Shown here in pieces: positions 15,801 through 23,997 of a stretch of DNA of 64,000 nucleotides; positions within the stretch are counted from its first letter, which is position 1, and the number at the start of each line of letters is the position of its first letter. The stretch is taken from NCBI GenBank assembly GCA_947589545.1, contig CANQBA010000010.1, positions 1 to 64,000 of the forward strand. Direction: 5' to 3'. The notes below the pieces were generated by a model. The model worked only from the letters and a program-made list of their open reading frames with translations, did no database searches and had not been told where the DNA came from. Source of the DNA: an uncultured Oscillospiraceae bacterium (GTDB lineage: Bacteria > Bacillota > Clostridia > Oscillospirales > Oscillospiraceae). The position numbers and the translations under genes were made by a program.

Positions 15801-16703
15801 TTATTTGTCCTTTTTCCCGCCCTTTTTCTTGGGCTCCCCGTCCTCGTAGTTGGCGCCGAAGCGCAGGTCGGAGAAATCAAACTTGGGCCGGGGCGTGGCC
15901 AGCTCGTCCTCCTCGTCCCATGCCTGTCGCTTCGTCTCGCCGTCGCCGGAGTAGAAGCGGCGCACGGAGTCGATGTCGATGCGGCGGGTGGCGGCGGTCA
16001 TATCGTCGGCGGCCGCGGGAGCGTCGTCCTTACCCCCGCCTGCGGGGGTCTCCGGCTCCAACTCCTCCCCCAGATCCACGCCCTCCGGGGGCGCGGGGAT
16101 CTCGGCGGAGAACGCCGGCGCGGCCTCGGGCTCCGGCTCGCTCTCCGGCTGGGCGGCGGGCATCCGAACGCGCTCCGGCTCCGGGGAGAACACCGGCTCC
16201 CGGGCCGGCTCCACGGGCTTGGCGGGCGCGGACGCGGCCCCGCCGTACTGGGCGTTCACGGCGTCCAGCTTCCCCAAAAACGCCTGGTACTGCTCCAGGA
16301 TCTGCCGGGAGGCGGACACAAAGGCGGCCGTCTTGACCTTGGCGGCCTCCAGCTTCATATCCTCGTGGGTGATGTCCTCGGCCACCCTGGCCCTGGACTC
16401 GTCGGAATCGCGGGCGGCGGCGGCCAGCATCTCGTCACATTTGGCCTTCGTCTCGGCCAGCATATCGTCGCTCATCTTCTGGGCGGTCAACAGCGCCATA
16501 CGCATGGCATCCTCGGTGGAGCGGTACTCCTCCACCTTCTCCACCAGAACCTTCAGCTTGCCCTTCAGGACCATATTGTCCTTATAGAGCGTGGCGTAAT
16601 CCGCGGCCAGCTGTTCCAGAAACTCGTCCACGGAGGTCATATCGTACCCGCCGAATACGGCCTTGGGCAGCTCCTTGCTCTCGATATCCTGAGGTGTCAA
16701 CAT
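15801..16703 (-). CDS. divIVA: DivIVA-domain cell division protein
   Basis: A 300-residue protein with the DivIVA N-terminal lipid-binding motif (TPQDIESKELPKAVFGGYDM, then SVDEFLEQLAADY), a long coiled coil to about residue 160, and a proline- and glutamate-rich tail ending in a lysine-rich KKKGGKKDK. DivIVA-type proteins mark curved membrane at poles and septa and recruit partners. The ATG at 16703 follows an AAAGGG site; an upstream in-frame start would add 20 unrelated residues. It lies in the common sepF-divIVA-ileS order. Confidence 0.92.
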   Translation of the reverse strand: MLTPQDIESKELPKAVFGGYDMTSVDEFLEQLAADYATLYKDNMVLKGKLKVLVEKVEEYRSTEDAMRMALLTAQKMSDDMLAETKAKCDEMLAAAARDSDESRARVAEDITHEDMKLEAAKVKTAAFVSASRQILEQYQAFLGKLDAVNAQYGGAASAPAKPVEPAREPVFSPEPERVRMPAAQPESEPEPEAAPAFSAEIPAPPEGVDLGEELEPETPAGGGKDDAPAAADDMTAATRRIDIDSVRRFYSGDGETKRQAWDEEDELATPRPKFDFSDLRFGANYEDGEPKKKGGKKDK

Positions 16704-16834
16704 GCAAATCAACCCTTTCGTGTAGTCGCCGCCTGTACCGCCGCGGGGGATCCGCGCCGGCATCGCGCCGCCTGTCCGGTCACGGCCGGCCGGAGCCCGG
16801 CGCGCGTCCGGTTATATCTTTTTCCCTTATCGGC

Positions 16835-17305
16835 TTAGAAATATAAGCCGTTGTTCTCCAGCTCGTCGATGAGGTCGCCCATGAGGTTGACGTTGTAGGG
16901 CGTGATGAGGTAGGTGCCCTGGGCCACCTTCTTGATCTTCCCGTCCTGGGCGAAGGCCACGCCGGAGAGGAAGTCTAAGAGCCTGCGGGAGACGTCCTTG
17001 TTGGTGGACTCCAGATTCAGCACGACGGTGTGCTTGTCCCGGAGGTGCTCGGCGATCTCCGCGGCGTTCTCAAATTTTTCGGGCTTCACCAGCACCACCT
17101 GCAGCTGGGTGGTGGCGTGGATGTTCACCACCTTGTTGGCGTCGCGCCTGTCCTCCGGCATACTGCCGGTGGGAACGCGTGTGGGCGCGGCGGTACGGGG
17201 CGTCACAGGGATCTTCTCCGGCGCGCGGGGGGTAAAGTCCTCGAATTCGTCCTCTTCGTCGTCATAGGGCTTGGTAAGTTTCTTGAGCTCGTTCAGAAGT
17301 CCCAT
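16835..17305 (-). CDS. sepF: Cell division protein SepF
   Basis: A 156-residue SepF: an N-terminal amphipathic membrane anchor (MGLLNELKKL), an acidic, flexible linker, and the SepF core domain from about residue 60 (VVLVKPEKFENAAEIAEHL, VVLNLESTNKDVSRRLLDFL). SepF bends and bundles FtsZ filaments and tethers them to the membrane. The ATG at 17305 has a GGAGG site; the open frame extends five codons further but without a ribosome site. Position between yggS and divIVA is the standard Firmicutes arrangement. Confidence 0.95.
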   Translation of the reverse strand: MGLLNELKKLTKPYDDEEDEFEDFTPRAPEKIPVTPRTAAPTRVPTGSMPEDRRDANKVVNIHATTQLQVVLVKPEKFENAAEIAEHLRDKHTVVLNLESTNKDVSRRLLDFLSGVAFAQDGKIKKVAQGTYLITPYNVNLMGDLIDELENNGLYF

Positions 17306-17392
17306 TTGTACAGCCTCCAAAAAGTAATTATATTTATTTTAATGCCTCCGGCGATCATACGGTCGCGGGAGCGCTGTTGGGCCGCGAGGGGT

Positions 17393-18097
17393 CTACGCCC
17401 TGGCGTACCGCTGTCCGAAAATGGCCGTGCCCACGCGCACCATATTGGCCCCGCAGGCGATGGCCTCCTCAAAATCGGCGCTCATCCCCATGGACAGGAT
17501 ACACATACTGACATTATCGTATTTTTTCGCGCCGATGTCAATAAAAAGCTTGCGCGTTTGCTCAAAATATTGGATGGTTTTTTCCTTTTTCTCCCCCACC
17601 GGGGGGATGGTCATCAGTCCCCGGACAAAAATCCCGGGAATTTCCGCGGCTTCCGCCGCCAGCTCCTCCAGCGCCTCCGGCAGTACGCCGGATTTCGCCG
17701 CCTCCCGGCCGATGTTCACCTCCAGCAGCACGTCCTGGACGATCCCCAGCTCCCCGGCCCGCTTTCCGATGAGCCGCAGAAGCTCCGGGGAGTCCGCCGA
17801 CTGGATGAGGGACACCCGGCCCACCACGCTTTTCACCTTGTTTCTCTGGAGGTGCCCGATAAAATGCGCCGCCGCCCCGGCGTAGGCGTCCGCGGCCAGC
17901 TTGCTCTCCAGCTCCTGGACCCGGTTCTCGCCGAAATGGCGCACGCCGCCGTCAAAGGCGGCCCGCACCCGCTCGGGATCGTTCATCTTGGAGGCCGCCA
18001 CCAGCACGGCCCCGTGGCCGGCCCTCTCCGCCGCTGCCTCCACCCGCTCCAGCACCCGCGCGGCGCTGTCCCGTATCTCAAAAAGACTCTTCTCCAT
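17393..18097 (-). CDS. yggS: YggS-family PLP homeostasis protein
   Basis: A 234-residue protein of the YggS/PROSC family, a single alanine-racemase-like barrel that binds pyridoxal phosphate on the lysine in LVAASKMND. The HFGENRVQE, FIGHLQRNK and MSMGMSADFEEAI-type motifs are present. These proteins have no known catalysis and buffer PLP in the cytoplasm. A GGAGGG site precedes the ATG. It overlaps nothing but follows the HlyD-like gene by two bases, so the two are probably co-translated. Confidence 0.94.
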   Translation of the reverse strand: MEKSLFEIRDSAARVLERVEAAAERAGHGAVLVAASKMNDPERVRAAFDGGVRHFGENRVQELESKLAADAYAGAAAHFIGHLQRNKVKSVVGRVSLIQSADSPELLRLIGKRAGELGIVQDVLLEVNIGREAAKSGVLPEALEELAAEAAEIPGIFVRGLMTIPPVGEKKEKTIQYFEQTRKLFIDIGAKKYDNVSMCILSMGMSADFEEAIACGANMVRVGTAIFGQRYARA

Positions 18098-18099
18098 GC

Positions 18100-19290
18100 C
18101 TATCCCTCCACGACCGCGCCGGGATAAAGCTCCTTCGCCCGGACGATGATGATGTCCCCCACCCGGAGGCCGTCGCGTGTCTCCTCCACCATGTAGTAGT
18201 CGCCGTTTTCCGCGATGATGTTCACCGGGACGGCCACGGCGGAAATGCCCTGGAGCACATAGACCACGTTCTCGATCTGATCCCCGTCGGCGTCCACATG
18301 GACGGCCTCCCGGGGGACGCTGATGCCGGAGAGGGTGCCGAAAACGATCTCGGCGGTGGCGCCCCGGAGGGCCGCCACATCCTGCATATATTTATCCGAG
18401 GAGAACACCACGGCGCACATGCCGTCCTCGGCGGGGCTGATGCTCTCCACCAGCATGGTCAGCTCCTGGGAGTAGGTGCGTGAGAAGGCCAGGCGCGCGT
18501 TTGTGCCGATGGTCAGCTTCCCGGCGCTCTCCTCGTCCACCCGCGTGGCGTAATACCACCGGATGCCCCGGATGAGCCGCCCCACCACGTTGGCGTCCAC
18601 CTCCCGGGGGCTTGAAAACAGGCTGTTGTACTGGGAAACGGTCAGCTCCCGCATATCCTCGGGGGTGACGCTCTCAAACCCGTCGGCGGCAAAGGAGAAG
18701 GTGCCGGAAAAGGGGGCCGTCACCCGGCCCGTGTCCGAGGAGGCGCTCTGGCTCAGCTCCCGCAGCTGCTCCTCCAGGGCGGCGATCTCCTCCGCCTCCC
18801 CGCCGGTGGCCAGGGCGGTGCCGTAGATGATGTAGGCGTCCACATCCTGCTCGATCTCATAAAGCCGGCTCAGATCCCCGGCCGTCACGGCCTTCGCCAG
18901 GGAGAGGATCGTCTCTTTTGACAGCTCGTCCTCGCTCTTGCCGTTTTTCAGCGCCGTCAGCTGGCGGATCTTCAGCTGGATCTCGCTGATCTGCTGGGCG
19001 CGCTCCATGGCGGCGGCGCCGGAGTAGCGGACAGCCACCGTCTCGCCCCGGGCAAGCTTGGCTCCCTCCGTCACCGTCACGGCCACATTGGAGCCGGAGG
19101 CCGTCAGAAGCTGTTCGTCCCGGACGATGAACCCGGTCGTCTCCAGCCCGTCGTGGAGCTCCATGCCCGAGGCCGTCACCGTCCGCAGGGGATCCCGGTA
19201 GCTGGAGAGGAAGGAGATGCCCAGATAGAACAGGATGGCGACGAACACAAAGATCGCCACGAATTTTATGATCGCGTCGCTCCGCTCCAC
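18100..19290 (-). CDS. HlyD-like membrane-anchored protein
   Basis: A 396-residue protein with one N-terminal membrane segment (about residues 9-29) and an extracytoplasmic part resembling HlyD/RND adaptor proteins: a lipoyl-like half (TGFIVRDEQLLTASGS, EGAKLARGETVAV), a short helical hairpin and a beta-barrel-like C-terminus. Clostridia often carry such a gene directly upstream of yggS-sepF, which hints at a link to the division site, but no transporter partner is seen and the role is unknown. The start is GTG. A sigma-A promoter upstream makes it the first gene of the long operon. Confidence 0.75.
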   Translation of the reverse strand: MERSDAIIKFVAIFVFVAILFYLGISFLSSYRDPLRTVTASGMELHDGLETTGFIVRDEQLLTASGSNVAVTVTEGAKLARGETVAVRYSGAAAMERAQQISEIQLKIRQLTALKNGKSEDELSKETILSLAKAVTAGDLSRLYEIEQDVDAYIIYGTALATGGEAEEIAALEEQLRELSQSASSDTGRVTAPFSGTFSFAADGFESVTPEDMRELTVSQYNSLFSSPREVDANVVGRLIRGIRWYYATRVDEESAGKLTIGTNARLAFSRTYSQELTMLVESISPAEDGMCAVVFSSDKYMQDVAALRGATAEIVFGTLSGISVPREAVHVDADGDQIENVVYVLQGISAVAVPVNIIAENGDYYMVEETRDGLRVGDIIIVRAKELYPGAVVEG

Positions 19291-19335
19291 GCCCCCGCCT
19301 CCTTCCGCCTCTCAACGAGCACTGATAACCTTTGA

Positions 19336-19364
19336 AGTATATCACACTTTTTCCGATTTGTCCA
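19336..19364 (-). promoter_or_regulatory. Promoter of the hlyD-like/yggS/sepF/divIVA/ileS/lspA/rluD operon
   Basis: On the minus strand TGGACA (19359-19364), 17 bp and TATACT (19336-19341), about 45 bp upstream of the GTG start. Confidence 0.65.
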
Positions 19365-19439
19365 CGAAATATAATTTGTCATCTTGAAAATAATCCCCCC
19401 GCCGGCGGCGCCTCTTCCGGCTAAAGAGACAAAACAACG

Positions 19440-19467
19440 CCAGGAACAGGCTTTCGCCTGTCCCTGG
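19440..19467 (-). terminator. Terminator of the mutL-miaA-hfq operon
   Basis: CCAGGAACAGG and CCTGTCCCTGG pair (one A-C mismatch) around a 6-nt loop; TTGTTTTG follows on the minus strand and CCTTTTT on the plus strand. Confidence 0.7.
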
Positions 19468-19504
19468 ATCCTTTTTACCTGACCGCCGTATACCCGGGCC
19501 GCGC

Positions 19505-19774
19505 TTACCGGAAGGCCGGCTCCCGCTCCGGCAGGATCTCCGGCTCCTCCTCCAGCTCCGGAATGTTGAGGGATCTGGCCGGGGCGATGGTGGAGATGGC
19601 GTGCTTGTACACCATCTGCTGTTTCCCCTCGCTCTCCAGCATCACCGTGAAGCTGTCAAAGCCCAGCACCGCCCCGCGCATCTGGAATCCGTTCACCAAA
19701 AACACCGTCAGCGGCGCCCGCTTTTTCCTGGCCTCGTTCAAAAAGGAATCCTGAATATTCAACGCTTTTATCAT
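19505..19774 (-). CDS. hfq: RNA chaperone Hfq
   Basis: An 89-residue Sm-fold protein that forms a hexamer and binds small RNAs and mRNAs. The Sm1 part ([39 protein letters not shown]) and Sm2 part ([14 protein letters not shown], matching the YKHAIST signature) are complete. The tail after residue 70 is short and acidic. It follows miaA by about 90 bp, the conserved miaA-hfq order seen in many bacteria, and a terminator lies directly downstream. Confidence 0.96.
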   Translation of the reverse strand: MIKALNIQDSFLNEARKKRAPLTVFLVNGFQMRGAVLGFDSFTVMLESEGKQQMVYKHAISTIAPARSLNIPELEEEPEILPEREPAFR

Positions 19775-19863
19775 ATGTAAGCCGCCTTTCCGCGCTGTGC
19801 GCGCTTTATATATTTCGGAACCTCTCGTGTTCCTTCGGCCCTTCCGGGCTCGCGGCTTACAGT

Positions 19864-20796
19864 TTATACCAATTCTCTTACAAAATTTGTCGAAAGAGCG
19901 ACGGCTTTTTCAAAATCCGGCACTTTTTCAAAAATCACATCAAGCCTGTCCTCATACCGCTTGCACCAGCTGATCTGCCGCTTGGCGTAGCGCCGGGACT
20001 CCCGCTTGACCGTCTCCACGGCCTCGTCCAGGGAGCATTTCCCCGTCAGAGCCCCGCAGATCTCCTTATAGCCGATGGCCTGCATGGCGGTGTGCTCCGC
20101 CGTCAGGCCCATGGCCAGAAGCTTTTCCACCTCGCCCACCAGCCCCCGGGCCATCATACCGTCCACCCGCCTGTCGATGCGCTCATAGAGGTCGGCCCTG
20201 TCGGCGTACCCCAGGACGACGGTCTTGGCCTGAAAACGCGGCGGCATGGTGCGCGTCTCCCGGTCGTGCCGGGAGATATTGCCGCCGTTTTCCGCGATCT
20301 CCAGCGCCCGGACGACGCGCTTTTTGTCGTTGGGGTGGAGCTTTCCGGCCCGCTCGGGATCGGTGCGCGCCAGCCTTTCCAGCATCCGCTCCCCGCCCAG
20401 CTCGTCGTAAAGCGCCGACAGCTCCCGCCGCAGCGCGCCGTCGCCGGGGCCGCCCTCGAAGTCCCAGCCGGAGATCAGCGCCTCAATATAGAGGCCCGTG
20501 CCGCCCACGATGACGGGGAGCCTTCCCCTGTCCAGGAGCCGGCGGCACACCGCCGCCGCGTCCTCCACGTAGCGGGACACGGAGTAGCTCTCAAAGGGAC
20601 TGACCACGTCGATCATGTGGTGGGGCACGCCCTCCGTCTCCTCCGGGGTGGGCTTGGCGGTGCCGATGTCCATGTATTTGTACACCTGCATGGAGTCGGC
20701 GGACACCACCTCCCCGCCCAGGAGCTTTGCCAGCCGGACGCCCAGAGCCGTCTTGCCCGTGGCCGTGGGGCCCGTGATCACCAAAACGCCGCTCAT
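19864..20796 (-). CDS. miaA: tRNA dimethylallyltransferase
   Basis: The 310-residue enzyme adds a dimethylallyl group to A37 of tRNAs reading UNN codons. A P-loop ([14 protein letters not shown]) opens the protein, followed by the [16 protein letters not shown] motif and the [12 protein letters not shown] region. Its product is the substrate of MiaB, encoded 3 kb away on the other strand. The start codon overlaps the mutL stop by four bases (ATGA), so the two are translationally coupled. Confidence 0.96.
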   Translation of the reverse strand: MSGVLVITGPTATGKTALGVRLAKLLGGEVVSADSMQVYKYMDIGTAKPTPEETEGVPHHMIDVVSPFESYSVSRYVEDAAAVCRRLLDRGRLPVIVGGTGLYIEALISGWDFEGGPGDGALRRELSALYDELGGERMLERLARTDPERAGKLHPNDKKRVVRALEIAENGGNISRHDRETRTMPPRFQAKTVVLGYADRADLYERIDRRVDGMMARGLVGEVEKLLAMGLTAEHTAMQAIGYKEICGALTGKCSLDEAVETVKRESRRYAKRQISWCKRYEDRLDVIFEKVPDFEKAVALSTNFVRELV

Positions 20797-22754
20797 GCCC
20801 GTTTGAAGCTCCGATCCAGCTGTCCTCTCGTCAGCTCCAGGCTGACGGGCCGGCCGTGGGGACAGTAGCGCACGGCGCCGGAGAGCACCGCGTCGATAAG
20901 GCCCGTAAGCTCCCGGGGATCCGTCCGTTTCCCGGCCTTGATGGCGGCCTTGCAGGCCACGGTATGGAGCACGTCGTCCCGCATGGCCTCCACGTCCCGC
21001 CTGCCGCCGGTTTTCAGCTTGTCCGCGATCTCCTCCAGCATCCCGGCGGGGTCTGAAAGATCCATATCGATGGGCACCTGCCGGAGGGCCACACTGCCGC
21101 CGCCGAAGTCGGAGAACTCAAAGCCCAGCTCCCCTAAGAGCGCCTCGTTCTCCGTCAGCGTCCCGGCCGTCTCGCCGCCCAGGTCGCACACCAGGGGGGT
21201 CAGCAGCAGCTGGCCCGTGATCTCGTACTTTTTGTTTTTCAGCTTGTCAAATAAGATCCGCTCGTGGGCGGCGTGCTTGTCGATGAGAAAGAGGCTGTCC
21301 CCCCGCTCCACGATGACATAGGTGCCCAAGGCCTCCCCCACATACCGCCAGTCCCGCCCCGCGGGGACGCCGGCGGCCTCCGCCGCCGGTTTCGGGTCGG
21401 GGAGGGGCAGGACGGTCTGGGCCTCGCTGACGGCGTCATGGAGCGTGACCGCGTCCTCCAGCTCCAGCTCCGCCTCGCCCCTTTTCAGGGACTCCCGGGG
21501 TTCGATTTGGGCGGGGCGGATGGCCGTTTTGAAGCCCGCCGGCGCGGCGTATTCCGTGCGGAAGGTGTCGGCGGTGACCCGCTTATAAAACTCGTCCCCG
21601 GACTTCACGTTGGCCCGCCCCACCACAAAGCCGCCGGAGAGGGGCGCGCCCTTCCCGCTGCCGGGGGCGAAAACCTGGCGGCCGGGGATGTCCCGTACCT
21701 CCACGGAGGAATGCAGGGCCGCCTCGGTGCTCTTAGACAGCGCCAGCTCCCCCGGCTTGTCCTCCCGCTCCAGCGCGCCCCGGCAGGCCCAGTAGACCGC
21801 GTCAAAGGCCGCCCGCTCGTCGGCAAAGCGCACCTCCATCTTGGTGGGGTGGACGTTCACGTCCACGGCGTTCAACGGCATGGTAAGCTCGATGAGGCAC
21901 ACCGGGAAGCGCCCGGTAAACAGGGAATTTTTATACGCCTGCTCCACCGCCGCCTGGAGAAGCTTAGATTTGACGAACCGGCCGTTGATGAAGAAAAACT
22001 GCCAGGAACGGTTGCCCCTGGCGGCGGCGGGGGTGGACACGAAGCCGCTGACCGCCAGTCCCTCCGTCCTGCCGGACACCGGCAGAAGCCCCCGGGCAAA
22101 CTCCCGGCCCAGGGTGCAGTAGGCGGCGGACTGGAGCCGCCCGTCGCCGGGGGTGTGGTATTCCTCCTTGCCCTCCCGGATGTAGCGCAGGGAGATCTCC
22201 GGGTGGCTCAGCGCCAGGCGCACCACGGCGGTGGTGACAGCGGAGCCCTCGGCCCTGTCGTTTTTCATGAATTTCTGCCGGGCAGGGGTGTTGAAAAAGA
22301 GATCCCGGACGCAGATGGTGGTACCCGCCGGATGGCCCGCCGGCCCCCTGGCCGTCTTGACGCCGCCCTCCAGCACAAGCCGCGTGCCCTCGCCGGCGCC
22401 CCGCTCGCAGGTGATCAGCTCCACCCGGGAGACGCTGGCGATGGCCGCCAGGGCCTCCCCCCGGAACCCCAGGGTGCCGATGGCCTCCAGATCCCGCTCC
22501 GTGCGCAGCTTGGAGGTGGCGTGGCGCAAAAAGGCCGTCTCCACGTCCTCGGCCGCTATCCCGCAGCCGTCGTCGGTGACCCGGATCTCCGCCATGCCGC
22601 CGGAGCGGATCTCCACGGTGACGGCCCCGGCCCCGGCGTCTATGGAATTTTCCACCAGTTCCTTGACCACGCTGGCCGGCCGCTCCACCACCTCCCCGGC
22701 GGCGATAAGATCCGCCAGGTGGGCGGGCATTTCCATGATCTTTGGCATAGTCAT
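20793..22754 (-). CDS. mutL: DNA mismatch repair protein MutL
   Basis: A 653-residue MutL with a GHKL ATPase N-terminus (AAGEVVERPASVVKELVENS, VTDDGCGI, LGFRGEAL), a variable linker from about residue 330 to 450, and a C-terminal dimerisation/endonuclease domain. The endonuclease metal motifs are recognisable as DKHAAHER, ACKAAIKA and CPHGRP, so it is probably the nicking type found in bacteria without MutH. An ATG two codons downstream (22748) has a better spaced ribosome site and may be the real start. It is in one operon with miaA and hfq. Confidence 0.95.
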   Translation of the reverse strand: MTMPKIMEMPAHLADLIAAGEVVERPASVVKELVENSIDAGAGAVTVEIRSGGMAEIRVTDDGCGIAAEDVETAFLRHATSKLRTERDLEAIGTLGFRGEALAAIASVSRVELITCERGAGEGTRLVLEGGVKTARGPAGHPAGTTICVRDLFFNTPARQKFMKNDRAEGSAVTTAVVRLALSHPEISLRYIREGKEEYHTPGDGRLQSAAYCTLGREFARGLLPVSGRTEGLAVSGFVSTPAAARGNRSWQFFFINGRFVKSKLLQAAVEQAYKNSLFTGRFPVCLIELTMPLNAVDVNVHPTKMEVRFADERAAFDAVYWACRGALEREDKPGELALSKSTEAALHSSVEVRDIPGRQVFAPGSGKGAPLSGGFVVGRANVKSGDEFYKRVTADTFRTEYAAPAGFKTAIRPAQIEPRESLKRGEAELELEDAVTLHDAVSEAQTVLPLPDPKPAAEAAGVPAGRDWRYVGEALGTYVIVERGDSLFLIDKHAAHERILFDKLKNKKYEITGQLLLTPLVCDLGGETAGTLTENEALLGELGFEFSDFGGGSVALRQVPIDMDLSDPAGMLEEIADKLKTGGRRDVEAMRDDVLHTVACKAAIKAGKRTDPRELTGLIDAVLSGAVRYCPHGRPVSLELTRGQLDRSFKRA

Positions 22755-22770
22755 TTCCTCTCCGCTGTCG

Positions 22771-22792
22771 AAAAAGCCCGTCAGGGCTTTTT
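22771..22792 (-). terminator. Hairpin between the alr-like gene and mutL
   Basis: AAAAAGCCC and GGGCTTTTT form a 9-bp stem with a 4-nt loop. It may end or attenuate the alr-like transcript before mutL. Similar hairpins recur at about 29713-29742 and 55634-55655. Confidence 0.65.
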
Positions 22793-22805
22793 CCGATATG
22801 ATATC

Positions 22806-23861
22806 TTATCTATAAATTCTCGTCAAACCCTTGACGTTCACCGGATCCACATCCATGGTCACGGCATCCCCCACCCGGCATTTGACGTCGGTGACGTCCA
22901 GGATGGTGTGCATCATGCCCACCTCGCCCACGATCTTAATCTTTGCGTTCCCCAGCTTCACCGTGGGCCGCCGCCGCCAGGCGCGGAGCATGTCCCACAC
23001 GCTCTGGCCCTGCTCGTGGCGGGTGATGCCGAAGCCGTGGTAATACCCCACGGACACCACCGCCAGCCGCGCCGGCTTCTTCAGCACCAGGCCCCCCACC
23101 CGGTGGCCCTTGGGGAACCAGCCCACCTCCTCGATGCCGGCCTCTATGTACCCCACCTTGGTAAGCCCGGCGGCGGCCTTTCCGGCCACGCGCCCGGAAA
23201 AGGCGGTGCCCACCCGCACGGCGTCCAGCAGGTCGAAATCATAGGCGAACAGGGCCGCCGAGTCGCAGATGTGGGCCATGCCCGTCTCAAAGCCCTGCCT
23301 GTGGAGCACGTCCAGCACCTGCTTCAGCGCCTCCAGCTGCTGCAGAGTGGCCTTGCGGCTCTTCCAGGACTGGGCGTAGGAGGAGAAGACGCCCACCACC
23401 GCCAGGTTGGACATGAAGCGGTAGATGTTGGCGATCTTGTCCGTCTCCGAGACGATAAAGCCGTACCGGCCCAGGCCCGTGTCGATCTTGATCTGCACCT
23501 CCACCACCGTCTTGTGCTCCTCGGCGATGCCGTTGAGGGCTACGGCGGCCTCGTAGGAGCCGACGGTACAGACCACGTTCAGCTCGATCAGCTCCCTCAG
23601 CTCCTTCTCGTCGGCGGTGGAGCGGAGCATCATCAGCGTCTCCTCGGTAAAGCCCGCGTCCCGCAGGGCCCTGGCATCCCGGGGATCCGAGACGGCAAAG
23701 GCGCGGATACCCTCCTGCCGGAGGAGCTTCGCCGTAGCCACAAGCCCCAGGCCGAAGGCGTCCCCGGTGAGGTCGGCCCAGATCTGTACGCCCCGCGCCC
23801 TGGCCTTCACCGCGTCCAGGTTCGCTTTGATGGCGGCTTTGTCGATGACAAGATTTTTCAT
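22806..23861 (-). CDS. Alanine-racemase-like protein lacking the PLP lysine
   Basis: A 351-residue protein that aligns over the barrel of alanine racemase: KIDTGLGRYG (family K.DTG..R.G), HICDSAALF, VRVGTAF and a VGYYHGF segment at the catalytic-tyrosine position. However, the invariant lysine of the VVKA.AYGHG motif is threonine here (T32 in DLTGDAFGLG), and the CMD triad is replaced by GMM. The C-terminal domain is short. PLP chemistry as in Alr is therefore not expected. The ATG at 23861 has a GGGGAGG site; the frame opens seven codons earlier. It is the first gene upstream of mutL. Calling it alr would be misleading. Confidence 0.75.
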   Translation of the reverse strand: MKNLVIDKAAIKANLDAVKARARGVQIWADLTGDAFGLGLVATAKLLRQEGIRAFAVSDPRDARALRDAGFTEETLMMLRSTADEKELRELIELNVVCTVGSYEAAVALNGIAEEHKTVVEVQIKIDTGLGRYGFIVSETDKIANIYRFMSNLAVVGVFSSYAQSWKSRKATLQQLEALKQVLDVLHRQGFETGMAHICDSAALFAYDFDLLDAVRVGTAFSGRVAGKAAAGLTKVGYIEAGIEEVGWFPKGHRVGGLVLKKPARLAVVSVGYYHGFGITRHEQGQSVWDMLRAWRRRPTVKLGNAKIKIVGEVGMMHTILDVTDVKCRVGDAVTMDVDPVNVKGLTRIYR

Positions 23862-23931
23862 ATGTTCAACCTCCCCGTCCAAAGGAAAAAGCGCAAGGAA
23901 CCAATTTACAGATTATTATACACGATAGTTC

Positions 23932-23960
23932 TTGTAAATTCCACTTATTTTTGTTAAAAT
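23932..23960 (+). promoter_or_regulatory. Sigma-A promoter of miaB-mutS
   Basis: TTGTAA (23932-23937), 17 bp and TAAAAT (23955-23960), about 38 bp upstream of miaB. A minus-strand TATAAT at about 23917-23922 may serve the divergent alr-like gene, but its -35 box is poor. Confidence 0.65.
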
Positions 23961-23997
23961 ACCTTTACAAATAAAAATTGACCGGAGAAGTTGCGGT

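Noticed and set aside
21264..23957. 897-codon open frame on the plus strand
   Set aside because: It is antisense to mutL and the alr-like gene, its translation is low-complexity Gly/His/Pro/Arg-rich, and it arises from GC-biased codons on the opposite strand.
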